DNA of 5,391 nucleotides from an uncultured Burkholderiales bacterium (GTDB taxonomy: Bacteria > Pseudomonadota > Gammaproteobacteria > Burkholderiales > Burkholderiaceae_C): the NCBI GenBank assembly GCA_903856875.1, contig CAIODE010000377.1:1-5391 (forward strand), given 5' to 3'. Under the pieces are notes generated by a model. The model was not told the origin of the DNA. It worked only from the letters and a program-made list of their open reading frames with translations, and did not search any database. Positions 1-5,391 of this stretch are shown in pieces. The stretch's first letter is position 1, and each line of letters starts with the position of its first letter. The position numbers and the translations under genes were made by a program.

Positions 1-1
1 C

Positions 2-78
2 GGTGGCTGTAGCTCAGTTGGTAGAGTCCAGGATTGTGATTCCTGTTGTCGTGGGTTCGAGCCCCATCAGCCACCCCA
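2..78 (+). tRNA. tRNA-His (anticodon GTG)
   Basis: This is a complete tRNA that decodes histidine codons CAC/CAU. The acceptor stem pairs 3-9 with 68-74. The G at 2 is the extra G(-1) typical of tRNA-His and faces the discriminator C at 75; CCA is encoded at 76-78. The D stem is 12-15 with 24-27 (one G-U pair), the anticodon stem 29-33 with 41-45, and the anticodon GTG lies at 36-38. The T stem is 51-55 with 63-67 (last pair G-U), and its loop begins TTCGA. All stems pair, so the gene looks functional. Its promoter lies outside the window. A terminator follows 11 bp downstream. Confidence 0.97.
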
Positions 79-89
79 AGTACAACCTG

Positions 90-125
90 AAAAGCCCGCT
101 TCGTACAACTTAGCGGGCTTTTTTT
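90..125 (+). terminator. Rho-independent terminator, probably bidirectional
   Basis: An 11-bp stem pairs 90-100 (AAAAGCCCGCT) with 112-122 (AGCGGGCTTTT) around an 11-nt loop. On the plus strand the run of T continues to 125, which suits termination of the tRNA-His transcript. On the minus strand the stem also ends in TTTT, so it can end transcription of the converging DUF2236 gene, whose stop codon is at 163-165. Confidence 0.9.
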
Positions 126-162
126 ATGCTTTTTTCTGAGCTGGAAACTTTAAGTTCTGGCT

Positions 163-1065
163 TTACAAATTAGCCCGTCTTCTAGCCACTGCACTGACGC
201 CCTGCTCGTCAAGCATCCACTGAACTGGGTGTGATGCTATTTGCAAAGCAAGCCTGCGAGTGTTGATGTGCAAACATGAATCTGATTGTCTTTGCAATTT
301 TTGCAAAAGCCAATTGGGAACCATGTCAAAAGATGCACTCAGAATCAAAGCGAAAAACGGCTTTTCAGTCAAATCTACAGAATAAGATTCGATAGACTGA
401 AGCGTTTCGCGAGTTCGCTGATCAAATACCAACTCAGGCTCGTATTGCTTCATGGCGTTCTTCGCATCGTTGAATGTCATGGGCAAATTTGTAGCGCCCA
501 GCATCTCCCCTACTTTGTTCATCTCGACCACGTACCGGTCACAGTCTGATGACGTCAAAGGGCGCAAAGCGAGGTGTTGGTAGGCATTTAAAAAAGAGAT
601 GGTTTCAACCAGATGGACCCATCTGAGGAGATGGGGATCGTTGGCACAATAAGCTTGGCCATTGAGATCGAGGCCTCGAATTTTTGCGTGAATTGCATTC
701 ACACGCTGAATATTTTGGGTGGCAAGATCCACCCCGCCGTAGGTTGTTGCCGCTACAAACATGGCCGTGCGGCCCAACCGAGCCTTTAGCTGATGCCGAA
801 AATTTGAATGATCCCACACAGCTGCCAAGGCTCTTGGGTGAAGCGCTTGAATCATCAAAGAGGATAAACCGCCCACCATCATGGCGGAAAAATCGGCATG
901 AACTTTCCAGACAACCGACTGTGGACCAAAAAGGCCAAGGTCGCCAACAGGCGAGTTAAATTCCTCCAAGTTGGAGGAAGCACCCGTCATGTTTTGAAGG
1001 CCTTTTCCAATGGCATCAAATGCCAGAGGCTTCAAAATTTGTTTGAGGTTTGAAATCACATTCAA
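163..1065 (-). CDS. DUF2236 / MpaB-Lcp-like putative heme oxygenase
   Basis: The 300-residue product matches my knowledge of the DUF2236 family (MPAB_Lcp catalytic domain), which includes fungal MpaB and bacterial rubber oxygenase Lcp. Characterised relatives are heme-dependent oxygenases that cleave isoprenoid chains; most bacterial members have no known substrate. Visible family blocks are SPVGDLGLFGP (38-48), VWKVHADF (52-59), a glycine-rich segment leading to QALHPRALAAVWDHSNF (73-89), RTAMFVAATTYGG (99-111) and DPHLLRWVH (143-151). His76, His86, His126 and His151 are candidate heme or active-site residues. No signal peptide is evident, so it is probably cytoplasmic. The start is uncertain: TTG at 1063-1065 gives usual family length but has no clear ribosome binding site. 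GTG at 1057-1059 is also possible. ATG at 988-990 (residue 26) has a modest AAAAGG upstream and keeps all conserved blocks. It is monocistronic here, divergent from the TctC gene, and converges on the tRNA terminator. Family call firm; substrate unknown. Confidence 0.88.
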   Translation of the reverse strand: MNVISNLKQILKPLAFDAIGKGLQNMTGASSNLEEFNSPVGDLGLFGPQSVVWKVHADFSAMMVGGLSSLMIQALHPRALAAVWDHSNFRHQLKARLGRTAMFVAATTYGGVDLATQNIQRVNAIHAKIRGLDLNGQAYCANDPHLLRWVHLVETISFLNAYQHLALRPLTSSDCDRYVVEMNKVGEMLGATNLPMTFNDAKNAMKQYEPELVFDQRTRETLQSIESYSVDLTEKPFFALILSASFDMVPNWLLQKLQRQSDSCLHINTRRLALQIASHPVQWMLDEQGVSAVARRRANL

Positions 1066-1105
1066 AATCTAGCGAGCAACACAGAACCGAGAATTTAGCA
1101 TTCCA

Positions 1106-1115
1106 AGAATATTCT
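1106..1115. promoter_or_regulatory. Perfect 10-bp palindrome, candidate operator
   Basis: AGAATATTCT is a perfect palindrome in the divergent intergenic region, about 40 bp upstream of the DUF2236 start and 124 bp upstream of the TctC start. A related imperfect palindrome, GGAATATCC, lies at 1128-1136; the shared AATAT cores (1108 and 1130) are 22 bp apart, about two helical turns. This could be a paired protein-binding site controlling one or both genes. No regulator gene is visible nearby, and short A/T-rich palindromes also arise by chance, so confidence is low. Confidence 0.3.
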
Positions 1116-1226
1116 CTACTTGCAAAGGGAATATCCATGGAAGGACTTGAATCGGGCCATGAAATTAGGGATTGCCTTATATAGACAGGTGGCTAAGCAG
1201 CCTACACAATGAACGACTCAATTCAC

Positions 1227-1233
1227 AGAGGAG
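1227..1233 (+). promoter_or_regulatory. Ribosome binding site that sets the TctC start
   Basis: AGAGGAG lies 5 nt before the ATG at 1239. It favours that start over the in-frame ATG at 1209, which lacks a comparable site and would place ten extra residues before the Tat signal. Confidence 0.85.
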
Positions 1234-1238
1234 CATCC

Positions 1239-2231
1239 ATGTCCATTTCGCGTCGTGATATTTTACAAATGGCCAGTGTGGCAAGTTTGCTCAGCGCTGC
1301 GGGCCAGCAAGCATGGGCGCAAGCGCAACTAGAGAGCTTGAAAATCATCACTGGCTTCCCCCCTGGCGGCACCTCAGATGCCATTTGCCGCCGTGTCGCT
1401 GAAAAAATAGCACCCTCAGCCTATACCAAAGCCGCCTTTGTAGAGAACAAGTCGGGTGCAGGTGGTCAAATTGCAGTTCAGTTTGTGCGCAATGCGCCTG
1501 CCGATGGCGCCACCGTTTTGCAAACGCCGATGTCCATGCTGGGCATCTACCCGCATATTTACAAAAAGCTGCCTTACGATCCTGTTGCCGATTTGTCACC
1601 CGTATCTCTAGGTGCGGTATTCGACTTCGGTTTTGCAGTGGGCCCCATGGTGCCCGCCACAGTCAAAAACGTTCCAGATTTTTTGGCTTGGTGCAAAGCC
1701 AATCCGATAATGGCAAACTTCGGCTCTCCCGCAGCAGGCTCAACGCCGCACTTCATTGGGGCATTGCTAGGCAAGGAGGCCAACGTCGATCTCAAGCACG
1801 TGCCTTTTAGAGGAACCCAGCCTGCAATTTTGGACATGATTGGCGGACAAATTGCTGCGGTGTCTGGGCCTATTGGCGAGTTTACTCAGCACGTGGCCGC
1901 AGGCAAATGTCGCCTCTTGGCTGCTTCCGGCGGCAAGCGCAGTCAGTTTGCACCCAACACACCCACTTTGGTCGAGCAGGGTTACAAAGGCTTTGTCTAC
2001 GACGAGTGGTTTGGTTTTTATGTTCCCTCCAAAACGCCTACAGATGTGATTACCCGCCTTAACGCAGCCATGCGCGTGGCCCTGGCCGCGCCTGAGACTG
2101 TCAATGGCATGGCCATGATGGGCCTGGTGGCGCAGTCGTCTAGTCCGGCCGAGTTGGCCGCACGCCTCAAAGCCGATACCGATCTTTGGGGTCCGTTGGT
2201 CAAAACCATTGGATTTTCAGCAGACGCTTAA
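1239..2231 (+). CDS. Bug/TctC-family solute-binding protein (Tat-type signal)
   Basis: A 330-residue periplasmic substrate-binding protein of the tripartite tricarboxylate transporter (Bug/TctC) family, which captures small organic acids or related solutes. The N-terminus has a twin-arginine motif, SRRDIL (4-9), a hydrophobic stretch to about residue 22, and a likely cleavage site after AWA (25-27), suggesting Tat export. Family marks in order: the beta1-alpha1 binding loop TGFPPGGTSD (38-47), VENKSGAGG (68-76), YDPVADLSPVSL (113-124), FGSPAAGSTPHF (161-172) and VPFRGTQPAILDMIGGQI (188-205). Length is normal for the family. The start at 1239 has a strong ribosome binding site; an in-frame ATG at 1209 would add ten residues. 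The gene is divergent from the DUF2236 gene, and a BLUF gene follows 106 bp later in the same direction. No tctA or tctB is in view, as is common for Bug proteins in Burkholderiales. The ligand cannot be read from sequence. Confidence 0.93.
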   Translation: MSISRRDILQMASVASLLSAAGQQAWAQAQLESLKIITGFPPGGTSDAICRRVAEKIAPSAYTKAAFVENKSGAGGQIAVQFVRNAPADGATVLQTPMSMLGIYPHIYKKLPYDPVADLSPVSLGAVFDFGFAVGPMVPATVKNVPDFLAWCKANPIMANFGSPAAGSTPHFIGALLGKEANVDLKHVPFRGTQPAILDMIGGQIAAVSGPIGEFTQHVAAGKCRLLAASGGKRSQFAPNTPTLVEQGYKGFVYDEWFGFYVPSKTPTDVITRLNAAMRVALAAPETVNGMAMMGLVAQSSSPAELAARLKADTDLWGPLVKTIGFSADA

Positions 2232-2337
2232 TTCGTCGACTAGAAAATTAGACAAATTTGAAGAATGAGATAAGCTGTGTCTTCAGCCAAAAGGTGTCCC
2301 TTATGGATTGCTTTGCTACTTCTAAAAGGAAACCCTC

Positions 2338-2760
2338 ATGCTTGTACGTCTCTTGTATGTAAGCCAGCCAGTAGGTCCCATCACTACGACAATGACCACC
2401 CTAATTCTGGAAAAATCCGACACGTACAACAAAAAGGAAAATATAACCGGCGTTTTGTGTCAAGGTTCAGGCTTGTGGCTGCAAGTCTTGGAAGGCGAGA
2501 GAGCTCAAGTCAATTTGCTCTATTCTCGAATCATGGCTGATAAAAATCACCGCAATGTTGAGCTGCTGTCGATGGAAGAAATTTCACACAGGCGGTTTGG
2601 CAAGTGGTCGATGGCGCTTGTCTATTTGTCTAAAGATGATCCTATGGTCCAAATGGCTCATCCAGAATTTGACCCCTACAAAGCTTCAGCCAAGGATGCT
2701 TTTTTCATCTTGGATGAACTGCTTAAAACCGGCACTCCCATTCTCAATACGGCTTCTTAA
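2338..2760 (+). CDS. Short stand-alone BLUF-domain blue-light photoreceptor
   Basis: A 140-residue protein whose residues 1-93 form a BLUF domain, which binds FAD and senses blue light through a hydrogen-bond rearrangement around the flavin. The expected photochemical residues are all present with AppA/PixD-like spacing: Tyr7 (LLYVS), Asn31 (YNKKENITGVL), Gln49 (LWLQVLEGE), Trp90 and Met92 (RFGKWSMAL). Residues about 94-140 form a short C-terminal extension, probably the capping helices seen in short BLUF proteins; no enzymatic or DNA-binding output domain is fused. It probably acts in the cytoplasm through protein-protein contact, but no partner can be named. The ATG at 2338 is the first possible start (an in-frame TAA lies at 2323) and has AAAAGGA at 2324-2330, 7 nt upstream. 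It lies 106 bp after the TctC gene, without a clear terminator between them, so co-transcription is possible but not shown. It converges on the AMP-ligase gene. Confidence 0.95.
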   Translation: MLVRLLYVSQPVGPITTTMTTLILEKSDTYNKKENITGVLCQGSGLWLQVLEGERAQVNLLYSRIMADKNHRNVELLSMEEISHRRFGKWSMALVYLSKDDPMVQMAHPEFDPYKASAKDAFFILDELLKTGTPILNTAS

Positions 2761-2762
2761 TT

Positions 2763-2782
2763 GGTGAGCCCATTTGGTCACC
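2763..2782. terminator. Weak hairpin between convergent genes, possible terminator
   Basis: The arms GGTGA (2763-2767) and TCACC (2778-2782) pair, with an inner CC/GG pairing and a two-base bulge. The hairpin occupies most of the 26-bp gap between the stops of the BLUF and ligase genes. It lacks a good T-run on the plus strand, so it may be only a weak terminator or chance. Confidence 0.3.
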
Positions 2783-2786
2783 CTGT

Positions 2787-4292
2787 TTAATTGGGTGAAA
2801 TACGTTCAAGCAATTCGCGTTTGAGGATTTTTCCGCTCAACGTCATTGGCATGTCAGCAACTACAGTAATAGCGGAAGGTCTCTTGTAAGCCGTCAAGTG
2901 GGTGTGAGCATGCAACTGCAAGGCTGATGTATCTATTTCCATACCTGACTTGGGCTCTACAAAAGCCAAAATTTCTTCGTTGCCATCGGCTGTCTTGCGC
3001 CCAATGACCGCTGCTTTTTGCACACCGGGGTAATTCAACAGAACGGCCTCCACTTCGCCGGGGTAAACGTTAAAGCCAGAACGAATGATCATCTCTTTCA
3101 AGCGCCCTACCACCTGCAAAGACCCATCGGCAGACTGACGCCCCAAATCGCCGCTGGCATACCAACCACCAGGCTTCATGACCTGCTCGGTAATAGCCTG
3201 GTCTCGAAAGTAGCCTGGCATCAAACCCAAGCCGCGCATGTAAATTTCGCCTGTCTCGCCATAAGGCAGATCGCGGCCATCGGAGCTCACAATGCGCAAC
3301 TCGGCCCCCTCGACCAGGTAGCCCGCACTGACATCGTCACGCCATTCTTCCAAGCGGCACAGGGTCAATGCACCGGCGTATTCAGACAGACCATAGCCGT
3401 GGTGCAGTGGCAAACCGAAACGGGCTTGCACGGCATTTTTCACACTCAGGTCAAGCGGTGCTGCGCCCGTGTAAACGTAGCGCAAATCAGGCGCAACGGG
3501 GTGCTCAATGCCTTGCGCGTCTAGCCAGGCCAACAGGCGTGAGAACATGGCCGGTGGACCTTGTAATTGCGTCATTCCCTGATCCGCCAAGGCCTCAAAT
3601 ACATCCGCTGGTTCAAATTGACTTCGCATCAACAATCCGGAACGGGCATAGATGGATGCCATGAGCACAGTGCCTAATCCGAAAATATGCGTCATTGGCA
3701 AATAGGCATAAGAACGATCAGCCTTGCCCAACAGTCTTGACTGCGAAGACACTTTGGCAAACTGCAACAAACCGGCATGGGTCAGCATCACACCCTTAGG
3801 CTGACCGGTGGTGCCAGAGGTGAAAATGATGGCGGCTACAGATTCGGCAAGCCCGCCTGGCTGCACAGTTGCAATTGCTACAGCAGGTGTGCGCAACAAG
3901 CCTGGCAATATGCTGGGCAAGGTGGTTTGCGCTTGCGCATGCTGACTTGCGGCCACCGACACGCCAGATGTGTAATAAACCACGCGAGCATCAGACTTGG
4001 CAATAAAGCCGGCCAATTCGCTTGCACTCATGCGCGCGTTAACGCCACAAGCCCATGCCCCGACACGGCTGCAAGCCAAAATAAGTGCAACATGTTCAGG
4101 GCAATTTTCCGCAACCACCAGCACGCGATCGCCCAAGCGAACATCACTTTGGCGCAACTCAGATTCGAGGGCGTCTACGCTAAATGCCAATTCACCCAAG
4201 GTGATTTGACCTTGCTTCAGGTAAAGAAAAGGGTGATCGGAATCTTCCTGGACGCGTTGATCAAACAGGTGATGAATGCGGGTCGGGTTCAT
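2787..4292 (-). CDS. AMP-forming acyl-CoA synthetase-like ligase (class I adenylate-forming)
   Basis: A 501-residue cytoplasmic enzyme of the ANL superfamily, expected to activate a carboxylic acid with ATP to an acyl-adenylate and then transfer it to CoA. Core motifs in order: P-loop FTSGTTGQPKGV (157-168), LPMTHIFG (198-205), GYGLSE (299-304), YASGDLG (378-384), hinge GRLKEMI with RSGFNVYPGEVE (396-415), and the C-terminal catalytic lysine, Lys488, in LSGKILKREL. Both the large N-terminal and small C-terminal domains are complete, and the length is typical. No carrier or other domain is fused. The ATG start at 4290-4292 is only 3 bp after the stop of the upstream TctC gene and has no strong ribosome binding site of its own, suggesting translational coupling. 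Operon partnership with a solute-binding protein suggests that it activates an imported organic acid. The class is certain, but I cannot distinguish fatty-, aryl- or dicarboxyl-CoA substrates. Confidence 0.95.
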   Translation of the reverse strand: MNPTRIHHLFDQRVQEDSDHPFLYLKQGQITLGELAFSVDALESELRQSDVRLGDRVLVVAENCPEHVALILACSRVGAWACGVNARMSASELAGFIAKSDARVVYYTSGVSVAASQHAQAQTTLPSILPGLLRTPAVAIATVQPGGLAESVAAIIFTSGTTGQPKGVMLTHAGLLQFAKVSSQSRLLGKADRSYAYLPMTHIFGLGTVLMASIYARSGLLMRSQFEPADVFEALADQGMTQLQGPPAMFSRLLAWLDAQGIEHPVAPDLRYVYTGAAPLDLSVKNAVQARFGLPLHHGYGLSEYAGALTLCRLEEWRDDVSAGYLVEGAELRIVSSDGRDLPYGETGEIYMRGLGLMPGYFRDQAITEQVMKPGGWYASGDLGRQSADGSLQVVGRLKEMIIRSGFNVYPGEVEAVLLNYPGVQKAAVIGRKTADGNEEILAFVEPKSGMEIDTSALQLHAHTHLTAYKRPSAITVVADMPMTLSGKILKRELLERISPN

Positions 4293-4295
4293 GCG

Positions 4296-5273
4296 TTATT
4301 CGAATTTCATACCTTTGGTCACTTCGGCCCACAAGGCATGCTCTCGGCGCATGCGCTCAGCCAATTCGCCGCCATTGCTACTCCAGATCACATAACCTTG
4401 ATCGATCCAGCGTTTGCGTAAATCGGGGTCTTGCAGCGCCTTGGTTGTGGCCGTTGTAATTCGCTGCTGCAACTCGGTCGACATACCCAAAGGGCCATAC
4501 AGCCCAAACCAACCGCCCACATCGTAATCACGCACGCCCAACTCGGACATGCTGGGCAACTGCGGCAAAGCCGGGTTGCGCTCTTTAGAGGTCACGGCCA
4601 AGGGCCGCACTTTACCGCCATCAATGTAGGCTTTGGCCCCGCCTATGATGTCAAACATCATTTGTATCTGGCCACCCATCACATCGGTCATGGCAGGCGC
4701 ATTGCCCTTGTAGGGTATGTGGGTCATGCTCACACCCGCGCGACTGGCAAAGAGCTCACCACTCAGATGGTTGGAGGCGCCCATGCCGGCAGAGCCATAC
4801 GCCAGTTGACCCGGATTGGCTTTGGCAAAAGCCAACAACTCGGGCAAAGTTTTGAAGGGCTGATTCAGGTTGATCACCAACACATTGGCATAACTCAAAA
4901 TCGGTGCCAAGGGTGTCATGTCTTTGAGCGGATCGAAGGTCATTGCCTTGAGCACATGAGGTGTGATGGTCATGGTGGGGCTGGCCGCGAAAAAAATCTC
5001 GCTGCCGTTGGGTGGCGACTTGACCACCGACTGCCCCGCCAACGCGCCACCCGCACCTGCCCTGTTTTCCACCACAACCGTTTGACCCAATTCTCGACTG
5101 AGTGCGGGCGCAAACACTCGGGCGGCAGCATCTACAGGACCTCCAGCGACATAGCCCACGATTAGTTTGACGGTTGAGGGCGTGGTTTGTGCGCTCACTC
5201 CCGACATGAACAAGGACAATGCCATGGTCAACAAACTGCGCCAATGAAAATGGAAAGTGAATGCTGTTGCCAT
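4296..5273 (-). CDS. Bug/TctC-family solute-binding protein (Sec-type signal)
   Basis: A 325-residue periplasmic substrate-binding protein of the tripartite tricarboxylate transporter (Bug/TctC) family. The signal peptide has a hydrophobic core at about residues 13-26 and a likely cleavage after GVSA (residue 28), with no twin arginine, so Sec export is expected. Family marks: binding loop VGYVAGGPVDAAAR (39-52) with Asp48, VENRAGAGG (68-76), FDPLKDMTPLAPI (103-115), YGSAGMGASNHLSGELF (149-165) and HIPYKGNAPAMTDVMGGQI (175-193). The start has AGGAG within 5278-5283, about 5 nt upstream of the ATG. It sits 29 bp after the stop of an unidentified upstream gene and 3 bp before the AMP-ligase gene, all on the minus strand, so an operon is likely. 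It is clearly diverged from the other TctC protein in this window rather than a recent duplicate. No membrane subunits are visible. The ligand is unknown but is plausibly the acid activated by the ligase. Confidence 0.94.
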   Translation of the reverse strand: MATAFTFHFHWRSLLTMALSLFMSGVSAQTTPSTVKLIVGYVAGGPVDAAARVFAPALSRELGQTVVVENRAGAGGALAGQSVVKSPPNGSEIFFAASPTMTITPHVLKAMTFDPLKDMTPLAPILSYANVLVINLNQPFKTLPELLAFAKANPGQLAYGSAGMGASNHLSGELFASRAGVSMTHIPYKGNAPAMTDVMGGQIQMMFDIIGGAKAYIDGGKVRPLAVTSKERNPALPQLPSMSELGVRDYDVGGWFGLYGPLGMSTELQQRITTATTKALQDPDLRKRWIDQGYVIWSSNGGELAERMRREHALWAEVTKGMKFE

Positions 5274-5302
5274 GTTGTCTCCTATTTATAAAAACCTTGG
5301 TC

Positions 5303-5391
5303 TCAAATGGGGTCCCAGCTGAACACATCACCCGAACGTTCCAAATCAAAAAAGCTCGATTTGAGTGCGGGCATGGCCTGGTCTAGCACAG
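5303..5391 (-). CDS. C-terminal end of an unidentified protein (partial)
   Basis: The last 28 codons of a minus-strand reading frame that enters from the right edge and ends with TGA at 5303-5305. The visible residues end in FFDLERSGDVFSWDPI. The frame is open to the edge (first full codon 5387-5389), and its stop lies 29 bp before the TctC start with the TctC ribosome binding site in that gap, which is normal operon geometry. I do not recognise the family from this tail. An internal ATG at 5372-5374 could in principle start a 23-residue peptide, but a truncated larger gene is more likely. It is probably the upstream member of the TctC-ligase operon and may encode a related catabolic enzyme; that is inference only. 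Confidence 0.6.
   Translation of the reverse strand, partial: VLDQAMPALKSSFFDLERSGDVFSWDPI

Noticed and set aside
2..78. tRNA-His as an integration site for a mobile element.
   Set aside because: I found no repeat of the tRNA 3' end elsewhere in the window and no integrase or phage-like gene.
1147..1183. Possible promoter for the TctC gene using TTGAAT (1147-1152) and TATATA (1178-1183).
   Set aside because: The boxes are 25 bp apart, too far for a sigma-70 promoter, and no good -35 box lies at the proper distance from TATATA.
1209..1238. Earlier in-frame ATG for the Tat-type TctC gene.
   Set aside because: It has no convincing ribosome binding site and adds ten residues before a standard twin-arginine signal; the ATG at 1239 has AGAGGAG at ideal spacing.
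2248..2274. Possible promoter TTAGAC / GATAAG before the BLUF gene.
   Set aside because: The spacing is only 15 bp and both boxes match the consensus poorly; it is not strong enough to annotate.
3018..4421. Several plus-strand open frames (3018-3524, 3368-3664, 3777-4421) opposite the ligase gene.
   Set aside because: They are antisense to a ligase with every ANL core motif; the translations have no family features and overlap one another.
4431..5165. A 244-codon plus-strand open frame opposite the minus-strand TctC gene.
   Set aside because: It lies wholly antisense to a gene with clear family motifs, a signal peptide and a ribosome binding site. Its translation shows no recognisable domain and is rich in His, Gln and Arg, typical of a shadow frame.
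4756..5349. A 197-codon minus-strand frame overlapping the start of the TctC gene.
   Set aside because: It is out of frame with the TctC gene, and its translation has no domain. The region upstream of 5303 is better explained by the tail of another frame ending at 5303.

Overview
The window looks like a chromosomal stretch from a betaproteobacterium of the order Burkholderiales, most likely a Comamonadaceae-type organism. The main reason is that it holds two genes for Bug/TctC-family periplasmic solute-binding proteins with no TctA/TctB membrane partners in view, a pattern typical of that group. A tRNA with an encoded CCA and the overall gene style fit. This placement is an inference; no marker gene confirms it.

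Layout. At the left edge is a complete tRNA-His (anticodon GTG, with the encoded extra G at position -1), followed by a strong hairpin terminator. The terminator can also serve the minus-strand gene that converges on it. That gene (163-1065, minus) encodes a DUF2236/MpaB-Lcp-like putative heme oxygenase, probably starting at TTG. A divergent intergenic region of about 170 bp carries a perfect 10-bp palindrome and separates it from a plus-strand Bug/TctC solute-binding protein with a Tat-type signal (best start 1239, not the earlier ATG at 1209). About 100 bp further on, in the same direction, is a stand-alone short BLUF blue-light photoreceptor with all key photochemical residues.

The right half is a minus-strand cluster read from the right edge inward: the last 28 codons of an unidentified protein (5303-5391), a Sec-type Bug/TctC solute-binding protein (4296-5273), and an acyl-CoA synthetase-like AMP-forming ligase (2787-4292). 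The last two are only 3 bp apart and the first two 29 bp apart, so this reads as an operon. The plausible logic is capture of an organic acid in the periplasm followed by CoA activation in the cytoplasm. The acid is not identifiable from sequence. The ligase converges on the BLUF gene with a 26-bp gap.

I see no mobile element, CRISPR array, toxin-antitoxin pair or obvious new defence system. The most interesting points are the compact BLUF photoreceptor without an adjacent effector, the ligase/solute-binding-protein operon, the uncharacterised MpaB-like oxygenase, and the palindrome and possible 15-codon leader ORF in the divergent intergenic region.
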